Part shown: in pieces, positions 1 through 12,560 of the stretch
Numbering within the stretch: position 1 is the stretch's first letter
Layout: each line of letters begins with the position of its first letter
Origin: Progne subis subis
Taxonomy: Eukaryota; Chordata; Aves; Passeriformes; Hirundinidae
Length of the DNA stretch: 64,000 bases
NCBI GenBank assembly: GCA_022316685.1
Contig: JAKJHU010001511.1
Span: 1-64,000 of the forward strand
Direction: 5' to 3'
The notes under the pieces: generated by a model
Databases searched by the model: none
What the model was told of the DNA's origin: nothing
Seen by the model: the letters and a program-made list of their open reading frames with translations, nothing else
Made by a program: the position numbers and the translations under genes

Positions 1-557
1 TCCCGGTGCAGCAGATGGAAGCCGCAGGGCGGGCGCCGGGTGAGCGGCGGCCGCTCCCTGGGCAGCGGCTGGAAGCGAGGGCGGCCATGCCGCTCGTCCG
101 GCAGCGGCCGCGGCCCGGGGAGCTGCTGGGAGCCGCAGGGCGAGCCTGCCGCCCCTCCGTCCCCGCCGCCCACCGCTGCGTGTTGGCCGCGCTCCGGCGC
201 CTGATGCAGAGCAGGAGGTCGGGGCGGTCGCGGTGAAACCAGGGGTTGGAGTAGTGGACCCAGGCCCCGGCATCGCCCAGAGCAGCCGCGCCAGCCCGGC
301 CCGGCACCTTGCGGAAGCCGTGGCGGTTGAGCTGGCGCACCAAGCTGCGGAACTGGGTGGCCCTGAATGTGTGCGGGGCCGGTCCCTGGGCACCGCCCGG
401 CCTGAGCAGCTCCCGCTAGAAGAGGGAGCGGTCTATGAGCAGCCCCCGGGCCTCACTGTCCCAGCGCAGTGAGCGGACACGGGTCATTCTCTGGGCTCCA
501 GAGCTTGGCAGGGAAAGTGCCGGCGCAGAGAGCGGCAGGCAGCGACAGCTCCGCCAT
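1..557 (-). pseudogene. HSF5-like: HSF5-like heat-shock-factor pseudogene, exon 1 (partial, left copy)
   Basis: The minus strand, reading from an ATG at 557, encodes an HSF-type winged-helix DNA-binding domain: FPAKLW near residue 15, the LRWDS..GLLID segment, and the recognition-helix motif FRSLVRQLNRHGFRKV. HSF5 is the closest family I recognise; an HSFY-type relative is possible. Two lesions are visible. A TAG at 416-418 sits just after the LLIDRSLF segment and is shared with the right copy. A 2-bp deletion near 476-480 is private to this copy and shifts the frame before that segment. The downstream helix and the WVHYSNPWFHRDRPD segment are still readable. The gene runs off the window edge, so later exons are unseen. 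An LTR ends 146 bp upstream of the ATG. Confidence 0.85.
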
Positions 558-702
558 GGCTTCGATCGCTGCTTTGGCCACAACGCCCGGAGAGCAACGG
601 CGCGGCTGCGCCGGTGGTGCGCGGCCTGACGGGGGCGCTGCGCTTGGCCCTGGCACGGGCCGGACTCGGCGGGGACGAGCGCTCGGAGCCAGCGTGAGTC
701 AT

Positions 703-1305
703 TGAAAACCGATATAGTCACGGACAAAGACCCTCTAACTAATTAAAGTTAGAAAGTGGTATGTTTATTCACCGGCAGCAGCATGGGAGTCATCTCCGAA
801 AGGCGTGGCCGCCCTGAACAAGGCTCTTTGCTCTCTATTTATTTTCCAAGATCTTACATACAATACATATCATAACCCCAGCACCTCCCATCCCCGCGCT
901 CTATTAAAATGAGGCTATCCAGTCCTTCACGTGTGCGCAGTTCTTCTCTTGAATTGGGTCAGCGGTCTCGAATCAGGTCAGTGGTCTCAAAGGATGAAGT
1001 CAGGAGAGTCTTCATCAGGTCTCTGTGACCCTCTGGCACTGTCCAAGGTCTCCTGCTTCATGATTGATTGATACCAAGTCCAGGTGCTGGCCATTGTTCT
1101 TACTGGTTTCAGTCTGTTCCTATGACGCTTCACTTACTCCACTTTTTCTATAAACAAGCTCATAATATAACAGTTAGCTCTAGCTTGGGCATCTAATAAT
1201 CATTAACCTACCATTTCCTAATCTAACTTACATCTTGATCAATAGAAATTGCTTCTAACCCTTAGCTAAAATCTTAACTCTTTAAAGTTATGTCTCGTTT
1301 CCCCA
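703..1305 (-). mobile_element. Gammaretrovirus-like 3' LTR next to HSF5-like gene (left copy)
   Basis: The 603-bp element runs on the minus strand from a purine-rich tract (GAAGAAGTGGGG) to a GGTTTTCA terminus. An AATAAA lies about 65 bp from the 3' end. The matching right copy is 53,662-54,267. U5 points into the HSF5-like ATG, so LTR transcripts would read into that gene. Boundaries are inferred from the TG...CA ends and the purine tract. Confidence 0.72.
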
Positions 1306-1332
1306 CTTCTTCAAAGTTAGTAAATTCTTTTG

Positions 1333-2057
1333 CTAATATGTAAATTCTTCTTCATCTAGCAAAACTGTGAGGTAGGGGTCCTTTAAAACTGTACTATATG
1401 CTCTTAATATTAAAGTTAAAGCTGCTAGTTGCTTCAGCATTCTCCAATTAAAAAAAAATATTATAACAAACCAAATCAAACTTATAACAACTAAATTAAA
1501 CAAAACAGTAATCAAAGAAACCAAGGTATTGAAACCAGTTGCAGCTGGTGACTACCCAGAAAGCACATCCCACCAGTGATGGGATGGGCCTTCTACTAAC
1601 CTTTAAATACTCTCCGTATAGTCTCTGTGTCATTATGCATTGCAATCAAAGATCTCTTTCTTTCTAATTTTTTCTTCTTTTCTTTAATCCATGGTGTTTC
1701 AATAATTGTGCAACTAAAGTTAAGTTCATCTCTATAGGCACAGGCAATATTTCTTGAACAGTGGTCAATTTTGCCTTTATATGTTGGTGGGATACAACAT
1801 GTGCCTAATAGGAAAAATCACATTCTTCCATTTTGACAAAGTTACAAATGCACAAGTTAAATGAAGTTTTCTTACACAGTTGCATTTGTAATTTTTAGCA
1901 TCTGAATCAGAGACTTACAGGAGATAAAATCATAAGCTTTCCCTTGGCACTTATATTTACCAGTCACATTATAATGCAGTGGTGCTGCATTAGCTGTGGC
2001 TATAGTGATGGTCATAAATGCCACAACTTTCCAGGCTATACCTATTTGATTACCCAT
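1333..2057 (-). pseudogene. env-like: ERV envelope remnant (left copy)
   Basis: The minus strand reads an ATG-start leader-like segment at 2057-1872 with a hydrophobic stretch and an N-glycosylation-like NVT. Next comes a cysteine-bearing stretch ending in a basic KKKLERKRS motif, then a strongly hydrophobic anchor and short tail at 1524-1333. It lies between an integrase remnant and the LTR, which is where env belongs. It is broken by stops and frame changes, and most of the transmembrane-subunit ectodomain is missing. Assignment to env rests on position, the basic cleavage-like motif and the anchor; I do not recognise the exact family. Confidence 0.5.
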
Positions 2058-2199
2058 TACAATTACAAGCTTTCCTATTTTTCAAAAAGTTGTTATATTA
2101 TACTTATCATTTATTTTCCCAAGAAAATTTTAATTTTAGTTCACTGTCACCCAATATAACTTTCCAGAGTTTCTCAGGAGCTTTCTTCACTCGGGAGTA

Positions 2200-2594
2200 A
2201 TGGATCCAGGTGCTTTGTTCCTTGATCTTGATTGTATTAAAGATGATGAGGAGCACTTGGAATGGTCTCTCCCACTGTGGTTCCAAAGGTTTTTCTGCAA
2301 AAGACTTAATGTATACATAATCCCCAAGCTGTACATCATGTACTGGTCCATCTAGTTCTCTGGTTTGAGCCCCAGTTTTATAATTTGCTGCTTAATTTGC
2401 TGCACAATTTTGAAATAAAATATGGCCTCCTATCTAAAAACATTGTGGCTGTGACTCCAAAGCATGGTATTATTTCTTATAACACTGCTTTGGTTACCGC
2501 TTGTACTTTGGCAGTTCTGGTAGGGAAAGCTTCTGGCCACCCTGAAAAGGTATCTTTTAATATCAATAGGTATCCGTGCCCTCCTTTTCATGGG
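2200..2594 (-). pseudogene. pol fragment: Retroviral integrase 3' fragment (left copy)
   Basis: Translation of the minus strand gives a degraded integrase core (FSGWPEAFPT-like and FGVP-like stretches) and then the integrase C-terminal domain with a PQWERPFQV-like motif and a TWIHYSRVKKAPE-like end, which is typical of gammaretrovirus-like pol. Several stops interrupt it. The 1.55 kb LTR abuts its 5' side, and reverse transcriptase is absent. The right copy is at 52,358-52,860. Confidence 0.65.
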
Positions 2595-4141
2595 TGTCAT
2601 AGTTTTAATTTTAAACTAGGCAGAAACACTACTCAATGTAGTGGCTTTACGTTCACTAAATTTTGGTTTTAGTTCTTACTCTTTTTGTGAGAGAGAGACT
2701 AGGAGAAAAACAAAGCCGGCTCTACTTTAAAATTAACAAATAATTTATTAACATACACTAAAAAATAGAAAAACAGAAAGTTGGAAAAAACTAAAATGGA
2801 ATAAAACTTCAAAAACACTTTTCCCTCCCCTTACAAACTGTTCACTTTCTTACAAAACAACATAAAGAGAAAAAACTTGGAATTTTCAGTCAGTTTCACT
2901 ATCTGATAATAGACTTTCATCAATTCATTAGGGGAAGAGTATCCTTTTGATTCATGGATCCCACTGACAACTTAGAACAGTTCTCTTGTGGGTTTTAAAC
3001 TGTCACAAAAACAACCGCCCAGAGAAAACTGCCGTTGTGACCCTCCCAGGAGCAGTTTCCCAAGCTGCTTATGGGTCATGGATTTTAGACTTTTGCATAC
3101 TGGGGTGTCACTTTTTAAAGATAAATAACTCTAAAGCAAAGGATTCTTCACCTCAAGGTACAGAGATATCTTCTCACTTCTTCACTGGCTCAGAGAGCTT
3201 CTCATCTTTATCTCTGTTCAAGCATCTTATAAGATATTACTTAAGTCTATCACAAACACCTTTGCTTAAATTTATACAAAAAACAATCATCTCCCCAAAT
3301 GCATATCTTTCCCATGATTTACAGGAATGACCTAAATATAGGGTTCATTTCCATGGCTCAAGTAAGAATAGAACAACTAACTCTTCAACCCTCTGTTTTA
3401 ATAGTCTTTTCACTCTTGCTACTGACTTCATGCTGTTGTTCTTTATGTTTACTCTGTATTTCCTTACTCTCTCAGAGAAGGGCCAAGCTCTGGAAGCTTT
3501 ATGTTGCTAAGAAAGAGTTAAATTTGCTCAGAGTTTTTGTCTCTCACTCTCTGTAGCTCGTAGTGTTAGATGTTCAAGGCCGAGCTGATAAGGAAAAACT
3601 CACACAGAAACATTAGAAATTAGAACACTCAGGCAGTCCAGAAAAAAAACCAGGCACGATCATAAATGCCTTCTCATCCCACCCCTCGGTGCAAATTGGG
3701 GTGGCCTCGGCCTAAACAGTGCTCATAGCTCCCATCAGGGGCCCAGCAGAGATCCCTCTCTGCTCTAAGGAAACTTGAAGAAAGCAGCTGCCACAAAACA
3801 GCAACCTCTCCTTCCCCCCCTTCACCCAGGAGCCGATGGAATCTGGCCAGGCCTCAGGTCAGCCCCCCCAAAAAGGGGGGAGCAGCAGGCCCAGCTCAAT
3901 GTTACCTGTCTCTCTCTGGCCAAAGGAAGAAGGAAAAAAACCCACCTACAGGAAATCAATGGGTTTTATATGGTACTTCCCAAAGTCGCAGCTAACAATT
4001 TCAGTAGTCAGAATAGATGTCAATATTCTAACTAACTCTCTAATAAGTCTCTGTCTCTTCCAAAGCAATTCCTAAGTTTTAACCTAGAAAATTATTTTAC
4101 ATTCTTTTATAACTAAAACTAAACTGTACTAACCCATGACA
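2595..4141 (-). mobile_element. 1.55 kb LTR (family 1), left copy
   Basis: On the minus strand it starts TGTCATGGGTTAG and ends ACTATGACA. It carries a TATA-like CATATAAAA, a splice-donor-like ACAGGTAAC and an AATAAA near its 3' part. Related copies are 9,532-11,139, 24,411-26,039 and 50,801-52,357. Here it sits between protease and integrase remnants of another ERV without an obvious flanking duplication, in place of the missing reverse transcriptase region. Confidence 0.8.
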
Positions 4142-4560
4142 AACGCTAATGGGCTGAATGTTTGATTTTCCTACTTCACCAGTATACCACACAGTGTCAC
4201 TAATCTCGAAATTATCTTCTTTGGTTAAAGAACATATTTTAAGTTTTCCTTCACAGGGTGTTATTTTAATCCCTAAGGCTATTATTAAGTCCCTTCCTTA
4301 TAAATTATTATCAGTCTCTGGTATTAATACCAAATAATTCAGTCCAAATTTTTTATCCAGTTCAATCTCCACATCTTTAATTACAGGAGCCAGAAAAACT
4401 TCTCCTTTAAGCCAAATTGCTGGGACATGTTCACGACTTACTTCACATCCTTGTGGTAATTTTCTTACTGTGGACCTAGTAGCTTCTGTGTCCACCAAAA
4501 ATGTGATTTCTTCCTTTTGAGGACCTATTTTCAATTTATCAAGGGCTCTTCTAGATGTTC
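4142..4560 (-). pseudogene. pro fragment: Retroviral protease remnant
   Basis: The minus frame 4534-4298 (78 aa) reads ITFLVDTEATRSTV. This is a retroviral aspartic protease active-site neighbourhood (canonical D-T/S-G-A) with Glu in place of the Gly. Further pol-like sequence to 4142 is full of stops. Its order relative to 2595-4141 and 2200-2594 fits one decayed ERV whose reverse transcriptase has been lost. It is absent from the right arm. Confidence 0.6.
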
Positions 4561-4898
4561 AGTCCTCATTAAATAGAGCCCCTGTCCCCTCTAGTCTTCT
4601 TGAAACATTTCCTCGTCTTGCTGCCTCTTTCTATAGAATTTTTGTAGATGTCCCTTTTTGTGGCAATGATCTGAGATGGGATCAAATACAATGACGGGGC
4701 CATGGCCAGACCCTCACATTCTTCAGTCCCAACTCACATCACTGCCAGGGTCAGGGAAAGGGACAGGTGTCTTCCCAGCATGGATCATAGGAAATGTGCG
4801 TCACCAGGGCTCTGCCCAGTGCGGGTCCTCAGATGGGGGATGAAGTTGGAGACTAACACAAAGCACTGCTCGCAGTTAGGACACTTGCAGGGTTTCTC

Positions 4899-6362
<1,464 letters not shown>

Positions 6363-6389
6363 CTTCCTCTTCCTCACAGCCTAACCTAA

Positions 6390-6960
6390 AAAATTAAAAA
6401 TTAAACTATAAATGCAGTAGTAAAATAAAAACAACCGATAGAGTCAGAATCCAACCTGACACCCGGGTAGTCAGGATGTTGCTAGCAGTCCAATCAAATG
6501 TGGCTGCAGTCCTCCTGGAGTGACAGATGTGGTTTTGTTGAAGCAATGATCTTGCAGAAGGGTGTAGTATTCCTCTGAAGGTCCAGTGGTGGTTTAGACA
6601 GGTCTGGTCTACCTCTGGGAATCCAGTGGAAAAGGCTGCTCCTGGTGCTTTAAATCTCAGATTATATCCAGGTAGGAATGTTTGGCTCCTCCCTTTGGAG
6701 AACATCTCACAATGGGATGTTGTAATTTTATCAGTCATGCAGTGAGAGGCAATGGCCCATTAACAGAAGATATCTCCTGGAGGGAGGATGGGTCATGGAA
6801 GAGAAAGAACACTGCCCATTTGGTTTTAACCACTGGCCCATTAAGAGAAGATCCCCCTCAGAGATTTGAGGGATGGGTCATGGAAGAGATAAACAACCTG
6901 TCCTCCTGGTTTTAACAGATGGTAATAGAATACACTTTTTTGGTTACATCTTGCATTGCA
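6390..6960 (-). mobile_element. LTR-like repeat upstream of zinc-finger A
   Basis: The same sequence occurs upstream of zinc-finger B (30,850-31,450) and C (47,950-48,530) in the same orientation, and as opposite-strand copies at 9,008-9,297 and 49,716-50,495. Conserved stretches include GGCCCATTAACAGAAGATATCTCC and the GGGAATGCTTGGCTCCTCCCT-like block. It was probably carried along when the zinc-finger unit duplicated. Confidence 0.6.
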
Positions 6961-8445
6961 AGACAGGGCTTGAGGCTCCTTGCCCAGGCTCTCTCCAGAA
7001 CACGCCCAGGCCAATGCTCAGCAGAGAAAAGCCCCGTGAGCAGCCCCAGGGTGGCCGTGGGCAGGCTGGGGGCAAACAGCATGGCTGGGGCTCTGCAAGG
7101 TCCCTGGGGGAGATGGGAAGGAGCAGCAGAGCAGGGGCTGATCCATCCCCACTGCGCTGGACACCCCAGGGCAGCGTCCCAGAGCGTCCTCATGCACCTG
7201 CCAACAACATCCCCCCTCTGCAGCCCTGGCCTCTCCCCCAGCTCACACAGGTGCCGCATCCTTGCAGGCACAGACACGGCAGCACTGGCTCAGGAGCCCC
7301 TGTTTGCACTGCCCAGAGCAGGCGTGAGCACCCCCATGGTGTTGGTGTGGGGAGATGAACCTGAGGGAGCACAAATGCCATCAGCCCCTGGGGCCAGGAA
7401 GGGCTGGGGGACAGCAGGGAAACCACTCAGGTTTGTGGTGGCCTCTGAAGTCATCCAGAAAGTTTGTTCCCATGAGCTGTGAGTTTCCTGTGCCACTGCA
7501 GGTGTTGCTCAGAGCCAGGGCTGCCTGGCAGCCACCCCAAACTGCCCTGAGCATTTCCTTTGCCTCACCTTGGCTTTCTTTCCCCTTCCTGGTACAAATT
7601 TCTTAATTTTGCCCTCCCTGTTCCCTCCCTGAAAACAGCCCATCCCTGGTTGCCCATTCCTCTCTGGCCCCATTCCCCGTTTCAGTTCCTGAGTTGGCAC
7701 CATGGGAACATCCCCTGGGGAGCAGGATCATCCTCCAAGTGCTTCAGGAATTGTCTGCAGGCTCCTGCAGTGCCTCGTGCTGCTCCCTTGCCAGAGGCAC
7801 CACAGGCCAGGGGGGCACATCTGGGCTGCTGTGTCTGGCTGGGGCTCCCTGTTCTGGGCAAGGAGGAGGAGCTGCAGAGGCTCTGCAGGACTGACAGGAT
7901 GGGCTTTGGGGCTGTGAGGAGAAGCTGAGGGACCTGGGCTGCTGGACCTTCTGGAGAGGAGCCCAGGGCTCATCCTGCAACTGCTGCAAGGGTGGTTTCA
8001 GAGAATCACAGAATCAGCAAGGTTGGAACACCTTGGAGATCATCAAGCGTAGCCTTTGCCTGATACTGCCTTGTCTTCCCTGAGCCTCCTCTTCTCCAGG
8101 ATAAACAACCCCAGCTCCCTCAGCCACTCCTCACAGGACTTGTTTTCCAGAATCCTCATCAGCCTTGTTGTTCTTCTCTGGACACTCTCAGCCCCTCCAT
8201 GTCCTTCCTAAACTGAGGGCCCAGAACTGGACACAGCACTTAAGGTGCTGCCCAACCAGTGCGAGCACAGGGGAAGAATCACTGCCCTGCTCCTGCTGGC
8301 CACACCATTCATGATCTAGGCCAGGTGCCATTGGCCGTCTTGGCAACCTGGGCACACTGCTGGCTCATGTCCAGCCTGCTGTCCATCTGTCCCTGCAGGT
8401 CCCTTTCTGCCTGGCTGCTGTCCAGCCACTCTGTCCCAAACCTGT
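6840..8445. repeat. Segmental duplication, copy A (5' flank of zinc-finger A)
   Basis: It is nearly identical and colinear with about 31,340-32,955. Together with the zinc-finger bodies this defines a direct duplication of roughly 4 kb (about 4.67-8.45 kb versus 28.73-32.96 kb). The long open frames in this stretch exist on both strands and have no recognisable domain, so they are not called as genes. Confidence 0.88.
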
Positions 8446-8740
8446 TGGTTGTTTATCCTGGAGAAAAGGAGTCTCAAAGGAGACAAGGCAGTGTCAGGGT
8501 GTAGGTTGGGCTTGATGGTGTCCAAGGTCTTTTCCAACCTGTGCTGATTCTGTGATTCTCTGAAACCACCCTTGCAGCAGTTGCAGGATGAGCCCTGGGC
8601 CTCCTCTCCAGAAGGTCCAGCAGCCCAGGTCCCTCAGCTTCTCCTCACAGCCCCAAAGCCCATCCTGTCAGTCCTGCAGAGCCTCTCCAGTGCAGGGGGA
8701 AACCCTGGGCAACTGAATAGCAGAATCAATATGTATTTAG
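7860..8740. repeat. Inverted CR1 junction with matching outer arms
   Basis: 7,998-8,445 is a minus-strand CR1 LINE 3' end. From about 8,446 the sequence flips to a plus-strand CR1 3' end finishing TGATTCTGTGATTCTCTG near 8,557. Non-CR1 flanks beyond both CR1 termini also match in inverted orientation: about 7,866-8,000 against 8,557-8,695, including the GAGCCCTGGGC block. This is an inverted duplication with an off-centre spacer, not two independent CR1 insertions. Confidence 0.8.
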
Positions 8741-9297
8741 TAGAACCATTTATTTAATATTTTATATATAAAAATATAAAATTATATATATATATTTTAT
8801 TTATGTTAAACTCCAGTTATGGATTCTAGCACTACTGTCCACACGACGTGTCTCTCAATTGGCTAAGCCACTTGTTCACGACAGGCACACATCCTTCAGG
8901 ACACCTCATTGGTCAACGTCCATCATCATGTTGTGTGTCCTCTAAGTTTTGTTGTTTGTAAACAGTTTCTCAGGCTCTTGGTTCTTATTCTTAGTCCTGT
9001 TGTTATCTCAGTAGCCTTGAGAAATTCCTGAGGTCTCTTGGGCAAGCAGCCTCAAGCCCTCTCTTGTAATGCAAGATTTATCCAAGAAAATGTATTCTAT
9101 TACCATCTGTGAACACCAGCTGGGCAGGTTGTTTATCTCTTCCATGACCCATCCCTCATATCCCTGAGGGAATCTTCTCTTAATGGGCCAGCTGTGTAAA
9201 ACCAAATGGGGCAGTGTTCTTGATCTCTTCCATGATCCATCCTCCCTCCAGGGAGATATCTTCTGTTAATGGGCCATTGCCACTTTGAGAAGGGCTC
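8741..9297 (+). mobile_element. AT-rich LTR-like sequence
   Basis: A TA-rich stretch (8,750-8,810) is followed by sequence whose 3' part (9,008-9,297) is the plus-strand counterpart of the LTR-like repeat at 6,390-6,960. Clear TG/CA ends and a target duplication were not found. Confidence 0.45.
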
Positions 9298-9531
9298 TGG
9301 TGACCCAGGTCCCTGTGACCCATGCTGAGAAGTCACCTGTCCCTTTCTCTGCCCCTGGCAATGATGTGAGGTGGGACTGAAGAACATGAGGGTCTGGCCA
9401 TGGTCCCATCATTGTATTTGAGCCCATCTCAGGTCATTTCTGGATGGGCTCTGCCCCACCCACAGAGTGTGACCTCAGCCCTGACTCTGTCCCAGCCGCT
9501 GTGCCTGAGCCCTGCAAAGCCTAAAGGTCAC
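9298..9531. repeat. Inverted remnants of zinc-finger 3' flank and unknown repeat
   Basis: 9,298-9,440 is the reverse complement of the 3' flank of zinc-finger A (about 4,671-4,810). 9,441-9,531 is the reverse complement of 26,528-26,630. The second match stops exactly where the LTR at 9,532 begins. Confidence 0.7.
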
Positions 9532-11139
9532 TGTCATGGGTTAGCACAGTTTGGTTTTTAGTTAGGGAGGAATGTGAAGTATTACCCTGTCAGGACCCTG
9601 GAAATAGTTTTAGGAAGGACAAGGAGCTATCAGAAGCTGGTTTGAGATATTGGCATCTGCTTTGGCCACTGAGCATGTTGAATGTGACTTTGGGCAGTAC
9701 CCATATAAATCCTGGGTTTGTTCAGGTCAGGCCCTTTTCCTCCTGCTCAGCTGAACAGGTAACATCGAGTGGGTTCCTACTGCTCCCCACACCCCACCTC
9801 CCCCTTCGGGGGGAAGCTCGCCCGAGGCCCAGCCGGACTCCATCGGCTCCCGGGGGGAGGAGAGGTTGCAGCTTAACATCAACCACTTTGAAAAAACCTC
9901 CCCAGAGACCCAGAGCAGGGAGGGATCTCCCCTGATAACAACTCTGGCCCGGTTGGCCAAGGCTGCCCCGATTGTCACCGAGGGGTGGGCAGAGCTCTCC
10001 TCCTGCTCCCCTCCTCCGGTGTCTTCCAGACAGAGAAGAAAGAGTGGAGGGAGGAAACCAGGCTGATCTGAAATGGAGAGACTGCTGCCTGGAGCAGAAA
10101 TCACATGGCCACTGCAGGCCTGGGCAGAGTTAACCCTGTCCTGGAAACATGGAGCTTCCAAGGCCTGACCCTTCCCTGAGAGAGAAAAGAAAGAGACAGA
10201 GGGGACGTAGGAAAGACACCACATGGAGTCAGTGGAGCAGGAGTGAAAGAACTGATAAAGATTATTAGAAGAGGGATTGAGGATGTGAACATTTTTAACC
10301 AAGCTTTTTCTGTCTAACGATGGAGAAATGGACTGTTTCTTGTAACATCTTAACGTTGTTTGGAGGAATGCTAGTTCCAGTCAAAGTTGGGGATTGATAT
10401 GATTGAGATTTAAGTGAGAATTTTAAAGCCCCTCACTCCTGGAATAAAAGGAGGTCTCAGCCTTTGAGACCAAGATGATTTTAGAGAGAAAGTGATTTGA
10501 AGCCCTCAGCTCCTGGGGTAAAAGGAGGTCTCTATTTCTTTGAGATAGAAACGATTTTAGAGCTAGGAGAGAATCCTTGTTTTATACTAGAAGAAGCTTT
10601 CTTAAACAGTACCCCAGATACACTGAGAGGCCTGTGAGTAGCCAGGGGAAAGGCTGCTAATGGGTGAAAAAGCACAATCTGCAAAAACTCCAAGCAGCTG
10701 CAGATTTGTGGCATTGAGAGCCCCAGGACAGTTTTTGTCTTGTGGCAAATATCTCCGTAAGACTCTAGAGAGACTTCTCTCCCAAAGTGATGAAAGATTA
10801 TGTTTAAATGGTGAAACTGACTGAAAATCACAGCTTGTGTCTATGTTGTTTGTAAGAAAGTTAACAGTTTGTAAGGGAAGGGAAGAGTCTTTTGAAGTTG
10901 CATTTTGGTTATTTTGGGGTTTTTTCCCATCTTTTCTTTCTTATCTTTTCCATTCTTTTATTTGTGTGTTAAAAAAAAAAAAAAAAGTTTTTAAGTTTGA
11001 GCCTGCTTTCCTTTTCCTGATCCTTTCCCATATAATGAGAGTAACACAAAGACCTCTAAATTTAGCAAACAAAATTTCATGAATGCGTAATCACTATATT
11101 AATTAGTGTTTCTGCCCAGTTTTAACTAAAACCATTACA
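9532..11139 (+). mobile_element. 1.6 kb LTR (family 1), solo
   Basis: Starts TGTCATGGGTTAGCACAG and ends ACCATTACA. It has a TATA-like CCATATAAAT near 9,702 and a poly(A) tract near 10,971-10,986, and is colinear with 50,801-52,357. Flanking pentamers do not match, so it may be a recombination product rather than a simple insertion. Confidence 0.75.
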
Positions 11140-11889
11140 CCTTCCTATGGAAAAGAACTGTCCTTCTTGTCTAGGTGCCCATGGCCACAATTCAGATTCC
11201 ACCTCCTGCATTGCCTGTTGCGAGAGACTGGAGGAGATTGTTGGCTGGAAACATTTTGTGTGTGAGGGAGGAAGGGGCAGGTCCAGCCTTGCCCTGCCCT
11301 GAAACCCCAGCACTGCCCTGCCCTGTAACCCCAATCCCCCCAGAGCCTCTATCCCAGCCCAGCAGTGTCTGCCAATCCCTGGCACACCAAAGGCAATGCT
11401 CCACAGCCACCTCTGCAGCCCCAGCCCAGCTCCTGAGAGACCAAGTGACCCAAAGTCCCTCCTGGGGGAAGGGCCCAGGAAGAGCATGGGGTATTCAAGG
11501 CTGACCACAAGGCAAGCACACATCTTGACCCCACCTCCTCTTGGAATTAATGTCTGAACACAACTGGAATCCAGGAGTTGGTAGCTCTGTGGGTGCTTCT
11601 CTATATCTTATATGTCTTTCTCTCTTTCTGTGTTGTCATCTTCAAATTCCCTCCTCTTGCTAATTTGGAGTAACATAAATTGAACAGGCTTAGAATTTGC
11701 AAAGTTGAATGGGACAAGTTAATGCTTTCAGAAGTGTTTCTTGTTGATTGAATATTGTATTAAACCGTTTGCCAAAATTTCTCTGTTTTTTCTAAAGTTG
11801 TCAGTAAAGTCTGTTTTGTTGTTTTGAGCTTTTGAAAATCTCTTGTTGCTATTTCTCCAGTGCATCTACTCAGAGTACTGAAACAATTG
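11140..11889. other. No gene recognised
   Basis: Mixed sequence with overlapping open frames on both strands near 11,122-11,534, none with a recognisable domain. AT-rich from about 11,560. Confidence 0.5.
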
Positions 11890-12560
11890 TAATTCCTTTT
11901 AATGTTTAAGTGAGAGAATTGTTGGGGGATGGGGGCCAGGTCTTGTCTGTCCTGCTTGGCACAGCCCAGGCAGGGCTTTCACAGCCACATTGCACACTCC
12001 ATTTCCCACCTGCACCTGCTGGTGCCTCTGAGCTCTGCTTGCCCAGCCCCAGGGACGCTCCCCTTGTCTGCCCATTCCCCCACGGTCTCTGGGCAGGGAT
12101 GGCCTCAGTGGGGGCTGCTGACAGCCTCAGACACTTGGAGGCTGCTGCTGGATTTGACTTCTCCAGAGGCTTGTTCAGCCTTCAGCTGTTCTGTGTCCCA
12201 AGGCTCATTAACATTCAGAACACCTTAACAGCCAAGCCTCTGAATAATTTGATTTAGGTTTTCAAATTTTTGTGGTTAATTAATCAATTTCTGAAGTGTA
12301 TTAGAAGTGAATATATATTTACAAAAGGCAGTGAGAAAAGATTTTTTATGTCCGGTTCAAGTTTTGTTTCTGCAAATGCCTTGATATGTGCAATCTCCAG
12401 TTGACACTGAATCCAAGTATATTCTAATGCAGTTTGAATAGATACGAAAATCAAGATCCTTTATGTCTGACTTTCAATCAGATTTTGTCCCTACTCCCAT
12501 CGCACCATTTCCCCCATCCAAGCCATGGGACTCCGAGCAGCCTCGTGTAAATCTGAGTTC
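11890..12560 (+). repeat. Segmental repeat, copy 1 (near OR gene)
   Basis: It is diverged but colinear with 15,040-15,510 (plus) and 34,611-35,058 (minus). Shared anchors include TTCTCCAGAGGC, GTGGTTAATTA and ATCAAGATCCTT. No coding signal. Confidence 0.65.

Larger units (their letters stand above)
1..4141. repeat. Left arm of large inverted repeat
   Basis: The arm is the reverse complement of 50,801-54,973. Position 1 pairs with about 54,973 and position 4,141 with 50,801, so the arm is cut by the window edge and may be longer. Matching runs through the HSF5-like exon, a 603-bp LTR, env and integrase remnants and a 1.55 kb LTR. Copies differ by scattered substitutions and small indels. The inner boundary falls exactly on the outer end of the 1.55 kb LTR: inside it the arms match, outside it they do not (protease remnant on the left, minisatellite on the right). 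Confidence 0.93.
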
